64,000 bases of DNA from Mucilaginibacter jinjuensis (GCF_028596025.1 NZ_CP117167.1:2542001-2606000); one strand, 5' to 3'. Shown: positions 27,963 through 36,712, counted from the first letter of the stretch. Program-made: numbers and translations. The notes: generated by a model not told the origin, from the letters alone.

Positions 27963-29616
27963 GGAGGTTGATGGTTTTATTGCAAAAGTTGAGGCTTTGC
28001 TGATTATGGGTGATAAAAAGGATGATTTTACCGGCGTCGGTCATCGCTTTTAAATAGTGTAGGATCTTTTGTTCTGAAGCGTCATCCAGTTCATTAAAAG
28101 GCTCATCGAGTATCAGCAGATCAAAATCTTTGTATAGTGCCCGGGCCATCATAATGCGCTGTCGTTGTCCGCCGCTCAGGTTATTGCCATTTTCGGTAAT
28201 CAGTTGGTGAATACCTTCGGGGTATTGGGCAATCAATGCATCGAGCCCTGTTATTTGCAAGGCTTTATTTAAGCGAGCATCATCATATTCGCCATCGCTT
28301 AAAATGATATTTTTTAAAATGGTATCGTGCAATAGCAAAACAGATTGCTTTACGTAACTAATGCGCTCGCGATGGGCAGCACGTAAATGTTTGTCGGCTG
28401 AAGAACCATTGATACTGATCTGTCCGCTTTCGGGCTCGATAAAACCCAGCAGCATATTTATCAGCGTAGTTTTCCCCCGACCTGAAACCCCGCTGATACC
28501 TGCAAAATCTTCTGATGATAATTCAAAATTCAGGTTATTAAATATGGTTCGGTCTTTATAACTGAATTTAACCTGGTGAAATTTGATGTTTTGAATAGAT
28601 TCTGCGGGAAGAAGAACGTTTTCTGAAACAGAAATTTCATCATCGGGCAGCATATTATTTAACGCATGCTCAAAGGCTTTGATCTGGCCATTATAATTGA
28701 TAATGTTAACCAGTCCGGGAATGATTTTATAAGCCGCAGCCATAAAAACACCTACTGCAATTAAATTGGTGCTATTGTGATAGTGTGAGTTAATGATGGT
28801 AATGATAAAGATCCCCGCTATAGCGAAAACCTCGAACAAACGTGATGGCAACAATTGAATGCTTTGCAGGTTGGCCAGGTTGGTGTTAAGCTGTTGCTGG
28901 TAACGGGTATACCTGTCTGAGAAAAAGCTGTGTTTGTTATAAATATGGCTTTCGATATAAGCAGAGAGCGATTCCTTTAAATGTTGCAGGCTTTTTTCGC
29001 TGTTGATGCGTGTGGTGCTGCGGACGGTTTTGATCCTTTTGCGGATGAGCCAGGCCACAATTAATACCGGTGGAAGGATAAAAACCGTAACCATCAAAAA
29101 CAACTGGAAATTATAAACAGCAATAGCAATAACCGATAATGCAATCAGCGCTGCCTGTACAATAATTTGCTGTAATCCTGAAAGGATATACTGCGAAAAC
29201 TCGATAGGCTGCTGGCCTATCTGGTACATGTAAACCGATGAATCGGTATTTACATAATTGAAGTAATCGTTATGCAGGTATTGCATTAGCTTGGTATTTG
29301 ATAAGCGAGCCGCCACACGATAACTATACCTGTATTGCGATTGTGTAATCAAATAACCAAGGCTGTTTTTAATGCCGAAAAGTAGCACAGTGCCGATAGC
29401 AACCGCGATCAGATTATCCCATACAAAATCCGAAACAGGGTAACCAGCTACAACTACCTGTTGATGGCTTGCCGTAATGTTGATGAGCCAAACTATCATT
29501 GCCAGAAACAAAATATCCAGCACACTAATCAATACCCCAAGCAATACATGTCTGTTTAAGGCCCGCCTTTCGGCAGGGACTAATACGGCACGGATCTTTT
29601 TGATTATCGTATACAA
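27952..29616 (-). CDS. ABC exporter, fused membrane and ATPase domains
   Basis: Half-transporter of 554 aa that would work as a homodimer. Residues 1-300 contain about six membrane helices. The nucleotide domain has Walker A GVSGRGKTT, signature LSGGQRQR, Walker B LLILDEPFNELD and the switch His in FITHNQQ. The architecture is that of lipid, peptide or glycolipid exporters (MsbA/ABCB type). A peptidase C39 domain is absent. Coupled to a glycosyltransferase and next to the radical SAM block, it is the best candidate for exporting that block's product. Confidence 0.92.
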   Translation of the reverse strand: MYTIIKKIRAVLVPAERRALNRHVLLGVLISVLDILFLAMIVWLINITASHQQVVVAGYPVSDFVWDNLIAVAIGTVLLFGIKNSLGYLITQSQYRYSYRVAARLSNTKLMQYLHNDYFNYVNTDSSVYMYQIGQQPIEFSQYILSGLQQIIVQAALIALSVIAIAVYNFQLFLMVTVFILPPVLIVAWLIRKRIKTVRSTTRINSEKSLQHLKESLSAYIESHIYNKHSFFSDRYTRYQQQLNTNLANLQSIQLLPSRLFEVFAIAGIFIITIINSHYHNSTNLIAVGVFMAAAYKIIPGLVNIINYNGQIKAFEHALNNMLPDDEISVSENVLLPAESIQNIKFHQVKFSYKDRTIFNNLNFELSSEDFAGISGVSGRGKTTLINMLLGFIEPESGQISINGSSADKHLRAAHRERISYVKQSVLLLHDTILKNIILSDGEYDDARLNKALQITGLDALIAQYPEGIHQLITENGNNLSGGQRQRIMMARALYKDFDLLILDEPFNELDDASEQKILHYLKAMTDAGKIILFITHNQQSLNFCNKTINLHEA

Positions 29617-29674
29617 AGCTTACTCAAATAATTTATACAAAGTGCTCCCGGTTGCCCAATCTAGTATTAATTCT

Positions 29675-29771
29675 ATTCCCCTCTTGAGAGGGGTTCGGGG
29701 TGTGTCTGTACGCGTAATAACACACCCCTTCCATTGCACAGTCGTTCGCGCTCCCTCTCAAGAGGGGAAAT
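29675..29771. repeat. Palindromic repeat J
   Basis: Outer arms ATTCCCCTCTTGAGAGGG and CCCTCTCAAGAGGGGAAAT; inner arms GGGGTGTGT and ACACACCCC. It lies between two minus-strand genes. Confidence 0.82.
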
Positions 29772-29795
29772 AAAAAAAAGCAATATTTTATGTTG

Positions 29796-31229
29796 TTATT
29801 TTGGCCTGTTAGATGTTAAATACCAGCTAAAGCCAACTGCTACACCGGTTGATTGCAGATCAACCTTGCCGTAGCCAATGCTGGTAAGTGGCAACTTCAT
29901 GTAGGGTTGTACATTCAATCCAAAATTTGCATTAATACGGCGCTGGTAAGTGGCATTAAGGTTTAGCACACCTAACAAATGCTGGTTCTGATTTTTAATA
30001 TCGAAGTTGGTTGATGCCTTGCCTGGGGTATTATCATAATCAAAACGGTAATTTTCGCGCAGCATAAAGTATGATGATATACCTGTACCTACAGCAATCA
30101 TATTGCGGCCTTTACTGTATAACCGGTAATCGAGATTGATAGGGATGTCCAATACGCGGCAATCGGCATATACATTAGTTGGGTCTATTTTAAATTGATA
30201 GGGGGTAGTGTATTGGCTAAAATTGGCCGCATAAGGCTTTTTAGCATAAAGCGCACCGGTACTTACCGTTAACCTGTGCGTTAAACCCACCGAAAGCATC
30301 AACCCGCTGGTACTACCCAACTGCGCATTGCTGAAAGAACTGCCCACGCCATTTAAATCTGGAGCGGTTAGCACGCTTAGTATAACAGCATGCGTTGGAC
30401 CGTAAGAGCTGAACGAATTTTTCTTTTTCTGCTTAGCTATAACTGCGGCGGCGTAAGTCCGGCTGTTTTTATCCAGTTGTTTATCTGTTGCGTTGATTTC
30501 TGCAGCTGTTAAGCCGGTATCATCGTTCAAAGCGTTAGTACCCGAAGCAGCTAAAACTTCAGTATTGTTGTTGCCCAGGCCAATTTGCTTAGGTGCGTTT
30601 TCTGAACCGGTTGAAACAGCAGCATAATCGCCGCTGATCGGTGTGTTATTATTGGAAAGCCCTTTATCAGTAGAGCCGCCTTGTTTATTAGTCGCCTTTT
30701 TACCAGATCTATTACCTGAAACAGCAGCCAGCTGATTTGAACTTGTAGCCGGTAATTGCTGATCTTTCAAACCGTTTTTGCTTCCGTTATTTGGATTAGT
30801 ATAAGTAGATGTTTTATCAATAGGTTTTGTGTTGTTGTTAGCCAGGTTAGATGTATTGTTGTTCGCAGAATTCTGATTGCTATTATTTAAAGCAGAATCG
30901 TGCCCTGTGCTATTTGCAGGTTTTACTTTAGTATTGTTTAATGAATTATTGTTTACGCCCGATGGTTTAATTTTAGCTATATCATTCTTATCCACTCCCG
31001 TTTTAGTTGCAGGGCGTAAAAAGAAAAAGCCCAGAGTAAGCAATAGCAGGGCCGCAATGCCGCTGATAATTCTTGGCAGGTAGAAAACGATGCCTTTACG
31101 GCGTTTCTCCTCGTCCAATAATTTTTCCATAGCATCCCAGTCATCATTGCGAAAGGCAATGTTGTCCTCGGCTTTTGAGAGGCCTTCCCTGAATTTATGG
31201 TCTATGTTATCTTCTTCTTCCTTTTTCAT
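29796..31229 (-). CDS. Sigma-linked protein: TM anchor, Asn-rich linker, beta-barrel-like C terminus
   Basis: Protein of 477 aa with three parts. Residues 1-50 are charged and probably cytoplasmic, and 52-71 are a membrane helix followed by FFLRP. Residues about 75-270 form a low-complexity linker very rich in Asn, Ser, Thr, Gly and Ala. The C-terminal 200 residues alternate like an outer-membrane beta-barrel (GLTHRLTVSTGALYAKKPY, LGVLNLNATYQRRINANFG) and end in Trp-Tyr plus a short basic tail. Its start overlaps the ECF sigma gene by 4 bp, so it may regulate that sigma factor from the membrane. Proteins of this plan are common beside ECF sigma genes in Bacteroidetes, but their role is unclear. 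Confidence 0.75.
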   Translation of the reverse strand: MKKEEEDNIDHKFREGLSKAEDNIAFRNDDWDAMEKLLDEEKRRKGIVFYLPRIISGIAALLLLTLGFFFLRPATKTGVDKNDIAKIKPSGVNNNSLNNTKVKPANSTGHDSALNNSNQNSANNNTSNLANNNTKPIDKTSTYTNPNNGSKNGLKDQQLPATSSNQLAAVSGNRSGKKATNKQGGSTDKGLSNNNTPISGDYAAVSTGSENAPKQIGLGNNNTEVLAASGTNALNDDTGLTAAEINATDKQLDKNSRTYAAAVIAKQKKKNSFSSYGPTHAVILSVLTAPDLNGVGSSFSNAQLGSTSGLMLSVGLTHRLTVSTGALYAKKPYAANFSQYTTPYQFKIDPTNVYADCRVLDIPINLDYRLYSKGRNMIAVGTGISSYFMLRENYRFDYDNTPGKASTNFDIKNQNQHLLGVLNLNATYQRRINANFGLNVQPYMKLPLTSIGYGKVDLQSTGVAVGFSWYLTSNRPK

Positions 31230-31858
31230 AACCTTATCCCATTATTCAAAAAGCCCAGATACAGGTTGCCGTTGCTAATGGCAACAATCTGTGTCTCATT
31301 AGTGCCATTAAAATTCTTCGGAATTTCTGCGGCTTTTAATATCATTTTCTTCAGTTTCTCCCTTGCTTTAAACAGGTTTGATTTTGATGTACCTGCCGAT
31401 ATACCCAACATTTCCCCAATCTCCTCGTGCGAATAACCTTCTATCGCAAAAAGGTTAAAAACCGTTCGGGCAGCTTGCGGAAGCTGTTGTATCATGGCCA
31501 GTAATTCATTGTAATTCAGTTTTTTATCAGGCAGGTCGTTGTCTGCAATATGTTCGGCCTTCTCCAAGTCGTCAGTATAGGCCATTTTGAGGTTGCTTCG
31601 ATAATAATCTATCGACATGTTCATCATAATACGGCCCATCCAGGCTTTAAACGGCCTCGAGCTATCATATTTATGCAGGCTGGTAAATACCTTCATAAAG
31701 CCCTGGTTCATAATTTCAGAAGCCTCATAACGGTTATTCGCATAGCGCAAACATATACCCATAGCAAAGCCATAAAATGCATTGTATAACATTTTTTGAC
31801 TCTTTCTATCCTGCTGAATGCAAGCGCTAATTAGTTGATGTACGTCTGCTTCTCCCAT
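31226..31858 (-). CDS. ECF-type RNA polymerase sigma factor
   Basis: Sigma-70 family factor of 210 aa. Region 2 is visible as AMGICLRYANNRYEASEIMNQGF and MGRIMMNMSIDYYR. Region 4 has LPQAARTVFNLFAIEGYSHEEIGEMLGISAGTSKSNLFKARE, with its helix-turn-helix. It directs RNA polymerase to a small set of promoters. The downstream gene overlaps by 4 bp and encodes a membrane protein that may sequester or signal to it. Targets cannot be predicted from the window. Confidence 0.94.
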   Translation of the reverse strand: MGEADVHQLISACIQQDRKSQKMLYNAFYGFAMGICLRYANNRYEASEIMNQGFMKVFTSLHKYDSSRPFKAWMGRIMMNMSIDYYRSNLKMAYTDDLEKAEHIADNDLPDKKLNYNELLAMIQQLPQAARTVFNLFAIEGYSHEEIGEMLGISAGTSKSNLFKAREKLKKMILKAAEIPKNFNGTNETQIVAISNGNLYLGFLNNGIRL

Positions 31859-32165
31859 ACACAGGGCATAGTTCTACTTTATGTTTTTAACATTCATCCA
31901 CCCTTATCACGTAAAGCATCATCAAAAGGTTGCCTTGATATATAATTTTTTTTGAAACGAATTGTCGATATCAATCTCCAGCTAAATGTACGAGGTATTA
32001 TTGATGCCGGATGTAATTTTTATGATTGAATTGAAGGCTTATCATTAAGTTAATATCCTACAAGCAATTGCTTGAATAGTAAAAGCTTACCCTATAGCTA
32101 TTGCATGCATAATGTATATATTTATACAGTTGCTTTTGCTCCATAAACCAATTATAAGCTTGCCT
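31859..32165. other. Divergent intergenic region, no clear element
   Basis: An AT-rich gap of 307 bp between the sigma factor and the esterase gene. It must carry both promoters, but I found no convincing TAnnTTTG box, repeat or coding frame in it. Confidence 0.6.
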
Positions 32166-33041
32166 ATGAAACCCCTTAAAATTGCATTGTACCTGCTGTT
32201 ATTTATCCCCTGTGTTGTTTTTGCGCAAACGGATTCAACCATTATTCCCCTCTGGAAAAACGGTGCTCCCGGTTTCGAGAACCGCCGTAACGAGCCTGAG
32301 AAGGGCGACAAATACATCAGCAATGTAAACAACCCCACCATTACCGTTTACATGCCGGCCAAGGATAAAGCCAACGGTGCTGCTGTACTCATTTGCCCCG
32401 GCGGCGGCCACCGGATGTTGGTATTTAATGCCGAAGGTACCGAGCCTGCAAAGTTTTTAACCAATCTGGGTTTTGTGGCTGTAGTATTAAAATACCGCCT
32501 GGCGCGTGATACCAATTCGCCCTATAAACTGCAGGTGCATGCCAAGCAGGATGCAGAGCGCGCCTTACGTATAGTCCGCAGCAATGCCGCTAACTGGAAC
32601 TTCGACCCGAACCGCTTAGGTATTATGGGCTTTTCGGCAGGAGGAGAGGTGGTTGACTGGGTTGCCTTTGAAAAAGGTACCGGTGACCCCAAAGCTGCCG
32701 ACCCAATCGACAAAGCAAGTGCCAAAGTAAACTTCGCCATATTGGTTTACCCCGGTCCGCTCGGTGTACCAGATGTGATCCCGCCAGATTCACCGCCTGC
32801 GTTTTTGGTGGTGGCTGATGATGATGAGTGCTGCTCGCCACCAGTAATTAAACTGCTCCAAAAATATCGCGAAGCAGGTGTGCCGGTAGAAGCGCATATC
32901 TTCTCTAAAGGCAATCATGCGTTTAATATGGGGTACCGCTCTAAACTGCAATCATTCAAAAACTGGCCCGGCCGTTTGGTAGATTGGTTTACCGATAACG
33001 ATTATTTTAAAACGCCGCTACCGGGGATGAAGAAGTTTTGA
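32166..33041 (+). CDS. Secreted alpha/beta hydrolase, acetylxylan-esterase-like
   Basis: Esterase-type hydrolase of 291 aa. A signal peptide ends at VVFAQ; this ATG was chosen over one 54 bp upstream because it places the signal peptide at the N terminus. The oxyanion region is CPGGGHR, the nucleophile is in GFSAGGE, the acid in VADDDECCS and the base His in KGNHAFNMG. The family includes sugar-ester deacetylases of the AxeA1/BD-FAE type acting in the periplasm. It converges on an AraC regulator gene, with a repeat hairpin between them. The natural ester is not known. Confidence 0.87.
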   Translation: MKPLKIALYLLLFIPCVVFAQTDSTIIPLWKNGAPGFENRRNEPEKGDKYISNVNNPTITVYMPAKDKANGAAVLICPGGGHRMLVFNAEGTEPAKFLTNLGFVAVVLKYRLARDTNSPYKLQVHAKQDAERALRIVRSNAANWNFDPNRLGIMGFSAGGEVVDWVAFEKGTGDPKAADPIDKASAKVNFAILVYPGPLGVPDVIPPDSPPAFLVVADDDECCSPPVIKLLQKYREAGVPVEAHIFSKGNHAFNMGYRSKLQSFKNWPGRLVDWFTDNDYFKTPLPGMKKF

Positions 33042-33156
33042 ATGATAGAAGGAGAGAACGAGTGAATGATAGAATTGATGCAATGATAGAGTGATAGAAT
33101 AGTTCTTAGCGCTTCCATACTCACTCATTCTATCATTCACTCATTCTATCATTATT
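33040..33156. repeat. Inverted array of ATGATAGAA-like units between convergent genes
   Basis: The left half has tandem GAATGATAGAA/GTGATAGAAT units. The right half has the inverted TTCTATCATTCACTCATTC. The array overlaps the stop of the hydrolase and reaches the stop of the regulator gene, the same layout as the array near 26.85 kb. Confidence 0.82.
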
Positions 33157-33157
33157 C

Positions 33158-34048
33158 TCACACTGCAATTAATGTTTGTTCCTTATTCAAGTAGCTCGAA
33201 CGATACTCGAGCGGGTGCTTATTAGTGATGGTTTTAAATTGATGATAGAAGTGCGAGATGTTGTTGTAACCGCAGGCATAGCCAATTTCAGCAACGTTCA
33301 TGTCTTGTTCAACCAGCAGGCGGCAGGCGTGGCCGATGCGTACTTCTATTAAGAAATCGAGGTAAGTTTTGCGTGTTTTGGCTTTGAAGTAACGGCAGAA
33401 GGAATGCTTGCCCATTGCTATCAATGCGGCCACATCTTCCACTAATATTTTACGTTGAAAATTATTAAAGGTGTATTCGAAGATTTTATTGATGCGCGAT
33501 TGATCGAGGCTGTTAACCTCATGAAAAAATCCATTGCTCGAGATGGTTTCATATTCTTGCCCGGATGCAATAATTTCCAAAGCTGAAAGCAGATGGATCA
33601 TCCGTTTGGTGGGCGATTCATTCATCATTTCTTCGGCTATGCGGGCAACCTTTTTGCGGGCTTCACCTGTGATTCGTAAACCTAATTTTGATGCTTCAAT
33701 TAAGCGGCCAATACATTGGGTTTCGGGCAGGTTTAAAAAGTAGCTCCCCCATAGTTCCTGTTGGAAGAGGATCACTACCGATTCGCCTATTTTTTCATCG
33801 GTGCGGTGTAAATATTTGTGCTCGTGCCTGAAGGTATGCGGCAGGTTGGATCCCAATAAATAAACATCATTGTTTTTAAACGGACCAACATAATCGCCTA
33901 TAAGGCAGGTACCAGAGCTGCGTTTAATGAGCAATAATTCAACTTCGGGGTGATAATGCCAGGAGCTGAGCATTTCGGCCCCAACATCTTTGTGGATATT
34001 GAAGGAATGATTGGGTGTGATTGTCGCTTTTTTTAAAATAGCTTTCAT
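33158..34048 (-). CDS. AraC-family transcriptional regulator
   Basis: Regulator of 296 aa. The N-terminal half is a cupin-like sensing domain (SWHYHPEVELLLIKRSSGTCLIGDYVGPF). The C-terminal 100 residues carry two helix-turn-helix motifs: VAALIAMGKHSFCRYFKAKTRK and VAEIGYACGYNNISHFYHQFK with the usual P-EYR ending. It would bind DNA in response to a small molecule, often a sugar. Nearby candidates for control are the YhcH-type gene 33 bp away on the same strand and the esterase. Confidence 0.93.
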   Translation of the reverse strand: MKAILKKATITPNHSFNIHKDVGAEMLSSWHYHPEVELLLIKRSSGTCLIGDYVGPFKNNDVYLLGSNLPHTFRHEHKYLHRTDEKIGESVVILFQQELWGSYFLNLPETQCIGRLIEASKLGLRITGEARKKVARIAEEMMNESPTKRMIHLLSALEIIASGQEYETISSNGFFHEVNSLDQSRINKIFEYTFNNFQRKILVEDVAALIAMGKHSFCRYFKAKTRKTYLDFLIEVRIGHACRLLVEQDMNVAEIGYACGYNNISHFYHQFKTITNKHPLEYRSSYLNKEQTLIAV

Positions 34049-34080
34049 TAAGGTTAGGTATTTAGGGGATTTAAATTTTT

Positions 34081-34686
34081 TTATTGCGAAACCATTATTT
34101 TAATTACAACCCGCCTGTCGGTATCATAGCCGGTTGCTTTTAACCCGGCACGGTGTACACTACCGGGGAAAAAGAGCAGGATATTGCCAGGCGTAACCAG
34201 GTGCGATGCTTCTTCGGTTGCGTTATAATTTATATTATCTGTTTTGGCATCATACGGGTTGGTGATGGTCGCTGTGCTCATCGGGGCAGTTTGCATAATT
34301 TCAGCATTTTGAAGCACGCATTGAAAATCGATATACTTTAGGTGCGATTCCCATTTGGCCTGTTCTGGTGTTTTAGTTGGGCCTGCAATTACAACGGCGT
34401 AAACGCTGTCGCCCGCAATGGGGTATTTGCCCGGCGCCATCGTGTCCAGTTTGGTTTTGCTCAGGTAATCAAATGCTTTATCCCAGAGTGCTTTGTTGGT
34501 TGTGTATTGTTTGCTAAAAGCTGCTTTATCGATAGATGCATCGGGGATAAGTGGTTTGCCGTTAGCCAGTCGCTTGTTTTTAAAAACCTGGTTAACAGTT
34601 ACAGTTTTTGTCTGGGCGTTTACGTTTAAATAACTAAACAAAATAACAGACACACTTAACACTAATAAATGCAAAGATTTCTTCAT
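34081..34686 (-). CDS. YhcH/YjgK/YiaL-family protein, secreted
   Basis: Protein of 201 aa with an N-terminal signal peptide (SVILFSYLNVNAQ). The rest is a DUF386 cupin-like barrel, with WESHLKYIDFQCVLQNAEIM and a conserved end FFPGSVHRAGL. Family members are linked to sugar-acid or sialic-acid use, mostly in the cytoplasm; export is a common Bacteroidetes variant. It lies just upstream of the AraC gene and may be co-transcribed with it. Enzymatic role uncertain. Confidence 0.85.
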   Translation of the reverse strand: MKKSLHLLVLSVSVILFSYLNVNAQTKTVTVNQVFKNKRLANGKPLIPDASIDKAAFSKQYTTNKALWDKAFDYLSKTKLDTMAPGKYPIAGDSVYAVVIAGPTKTPEQAKWESHLKYIDFQCVLQNAEIMQTAPMSTATITNPYDAKTDNINYNATEEASHLVTPGNILLFFPGSVHRAGLKATGYDTDRRVVIKIMVSQ

Positions 34687-34834
34687 TGGGCAACAAGGGT
34701 TAATAGCACAAGGTGCTTATATTGGTAACAATAAATGTAAGCAAAAGAAACATTTATATACAATGTATTATATTAACCAATATATACATATTAGTTGTAA
34801 ATACTGTTTGTATAATACATTTTATTTAGCCGGA

Positions 34835-35034
34835 AGATTTAATGGAAGAGATAAGCAATTGGTTAACATAGCACATTTATTGGGCTATATTCTATAAAAT
34901 AAGACAGGAATAAAAATCGTAAATTGCTGTTATTGATGGCTATATGGGCAGCCCTGCCGGTAAAGAATGATTTTAAACCTAAACTTTATTAGAGTTGAGA
35001 GAGCATAGTATTTTTAAAATACTATGCTTTTTTT
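34835..35034 (+). ncRNA. Candidate small RNA of about 200 nt
   Basis: It ends in a perfect terminator and begins after a promoter-like region (TTG, 18 bp, TACATTTT, near TAnnTTTG) around 34800-34830. Internal arms AGCAATT and AATTGCT could pair. No known RNA family was recognised. The left boundary is a guess. Confidence 0.3.
35002..35034 (+). terminator. Strong intrinsic terminator
   Basis: Perfect 13-bp stem AGCATAGTATTTT / AAAATACTATGCT with a one-base loop, then six or more T on the plus strand. The minus-strand side lacks a T-tract, so it does not serve phnN. Confidence 0.85.
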
Positions 35035-35038
35035 CTTG

Positions 35039-35593
35039 TTATAAAATACTTTCGGTTTGCAGCAGGGTGGTCAGCAGTTCATTGCCTGCATCTTCCAGTA
35101 AACCATCGTTGTGGATGCTGGTAAACAGTGCGCTGTTGGTATTAATTTGTGCGCTTCGGCTAATACGTTCGGCAATGCTTTCGCTGTTTTCGCGGCCGCG
35201 TTTTAAAAGGCGCTCTTTAATGGTTTCGGCAGTAGCTTCAATTAAGATTGGGCGTAACGAAGGGTATTTCTCTAATGCCGTAGGCAAATACTCGCGCGAA
35301 CCATTAATAACCACATTAAGGCCCTGGCTAAGCCATTGATTTATCTCGATCCCTACACCATAATATAAACCGTGGCTCACCCAATGCATGGCGAACAGGT
35401 TGTTTCTTAACCTCAGCTTAAACTCTTCTTCGCTTAAATGTATATGGTTTTCGCCTCCTGCATTGGCCGGCCGCGTAATATAACGGTGCGCAAAAATAAC
35501 CGGCAAGGTTCCGTTAATTTGGTTGCGGCAGTAGTTAATCAGGGTATCCTTACCAGCTCCGGAAGCCCCGGCAATATAAAATAGCGTGCCCAT
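35039..35593 (-). CDS. phnN: Ribose 1,5-bisphosphate phosphokinase
   Basis: Cytoplasmic P-loop kinase of 184 aa. In the C-P lyase pathway it turns ribose 1,5-bisphosphate plus ATP into PRPP. The N terminus FYIAGASGAGKDTLI carries Walker A G9-ASGAGKDT. RYITRPANAGGENHIHLSEEEF matches the PhnN/guanylate-kinase-like pattern. It sits apart from the main phn operon, 29 bp after an EEP-family gene on the opposite strand. Its presence shows that the pathway end here is meant to yield PRPP. Confidence 0.93.
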   Translation of the reverse strand: MGTLFYIAGASGAGKDTLINYCRNQINGTLPVIFAHRYITRPANAGGENHIHLSEEEFKLRLRNNLFAMHWVSHGLYYGVGIEINQWLSQGLNVVINGSREYLPTALEKYPSLRPILIEATAETIKERLLKRGRENSESIAERISRSAQINTNSALFTSIHNDGLLEDAGNELLTTLLQTESIL

Positions 35594-35622
35594 TTTTGGT
35601 GATATGATTGTGTTAAAATTGT

Positions 35623-36399
35623 TTAAGCAGTAATTAAAGTTGTACTGATACCGAAATGATCGCTCGGGTAAACTCCCGACTCATCAGCCGTATTTAATAC
35701 AATGGCAGATTTGGTAACCGTTGGATATTCTCTCAACCTGCCAGCAGGTAAGGCAAAAATATAATCCACGTTCCGTTCGGTGTTATTTTCTATCAGGCTT
35801 ATTCTCGGGGCTTTGCCATCACCTGTTTCATAACAATCAATCGCTTTGGTTTGATTCTTAAATTGTGCTATTTCTTCAGAATCAGGCGTGGTATTAAAAT
35901 CGCCGCAAATGATGTTGTACTCCACGTTTTTATCTACGGTCTTTTGAGCTATCAGCGTCAATTGGTTTTTGCGTAATTCAACCGCGTTTTGCAAATGGGT
36001 GAGGTGTACGTTAGTTAGTAACAGTCTCTTTTGCTCTGTTATTTCTATCAATATCTGCTGTACCTTACGCTCGCCATCGGCATCGCTAATAGGTAAATCA
36101 AACTCAGCAAATACTTTAATAGGGAAGGCAGAGAGCACGCCCAACCCAGAGTGGCTGCTTACCTCATCATTCCCTAACAATCGGTTTTTAAAGCGGGCAG
36201 GGGTAAAGTGGTAATACATGTCTAGTTCTTCGGCCAAAAAACGGAGTGTATCAATTTTTTCGTCTTCGCTCAAAAAGCACTCCTGGCAGGCTATAATATG
36301 CGGTGTAAGTGTTTTAAGCTGGTTGGCAAGCACCTGCCGGCGTTGGTAATAGTCGCCATCGCACTTCCAGGTATTTATGGTAACAATTTGTATTTGCAT
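35623..36399 (-). CDS. Endonuclease/exonuclease/phosphatase (EEP) family protein
   Basis: Protein of 258 aa with the EEP fold: N-terminal TINTWKCDGDY (Asn metal ligand), ACQECFL (catalytic Glu), NVHLTHL, ICGDFNTTPDS and a C-terminal SDHFGI with the catalytic His. No signal peptide is seen, so it is probably cytoplasmic. Members hydrolyse phosphodiesters or phosphomonoesters in nucleic acids, sugars or lipids. It shares an operon with phnN and a divergent control region with the response regulator, hence a phosphorus-related substrate is likely. Which one is unknown. Confidence 0.88.
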   Translation of the reverse strand: MQIQIVTINTWKCDGDYYQRRQVLANQLKTLTPHIIACQECFLSEDEKIDTLRFLAEELDMYYHFTPARFKNRLLGNDEVSSHSGLGVLSAFPIKVFAEFDLPISDADGERKVQQILIEITEQKRLLLTNVHLTHLQNAVELRKNQLTLIAQKTVDKNVEYNIICGDFNTTPDSEEIAQFKNQTKAIDCYETGDGKAPRISLIENNTERNVDYIFALPAGRLREYPTVTKSAIVLNTADESGVYPSDHFGISTTLITA

Positions 36400-36712
36400 G
36401 TAATGCTGTGGTTCTTATTTGCAGTAAAAGTGGAAATCCAGCATTCAATATTAATTAGGCATCGGTTATTTGTTTGTTAAATATGTGGTGATATGTCAAA
36501 AAGAGTAAGCGATAGCTTAACAAAGCTCTGTAATGTTAGTGCATTGTTAGCATGTGGTTATTAAAGCATTATTGGTACTATTATTTAACAACAAATGCCA
36601 TATATATTATTAGAATTTAATATTTGGCTAAACTTCGCTTCAATTTAGAGCAGTAATATTATAAAAAAAGTATATGCTAATTACCAGGCCCTACGGCTGG
36701 TGCCAATTTGCT
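36400..36712. other. Divergent control region of EEP-phnN and the response regulator
   Basis: A 313-bp AT-rich gap that must hold both promoters. Besides the paired TGTTAG repeats listed separately, it has a TTAACA on the plus strand at 36517. No coding frame is evident. Confidence 0.7.
36534..36550 (-). promoter_or_regulatory. Candidate Pho-box-like direct repeat
   Basis: Plus strand TGTTAGTGCATTGTTAG, i.e. CTAACA-N5-CTAACA on the minus strand with an 11-bp period. The same unit and period occur ahead of phnG, susC and the alkaline phosphatase gene. It resembles the TTAACA-N5-TTAACA type of PhoP box known from Bacillus. Confidence 0.5.

Larger units (their letters stand above)
34687..35038. 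other. Non-coding gap with an orphan plus-strand terminator
   Basis: A 352-bp AT-rich gap. No plus-strand gene precedes the strong terminator at its right end, which suggests a small transcript (see next entry). An 18-codon frame (34936-34992) ends just before the terminator but has no supporting signal beyond position. Confidence 0.6.

Noticed and set aside
34936..34992. 18-codon open frame before the orphan terminator
   Set aside because: No clear ribosome binding site, very short, no homologue recognised. Mentioned only within the small RNA candidate.
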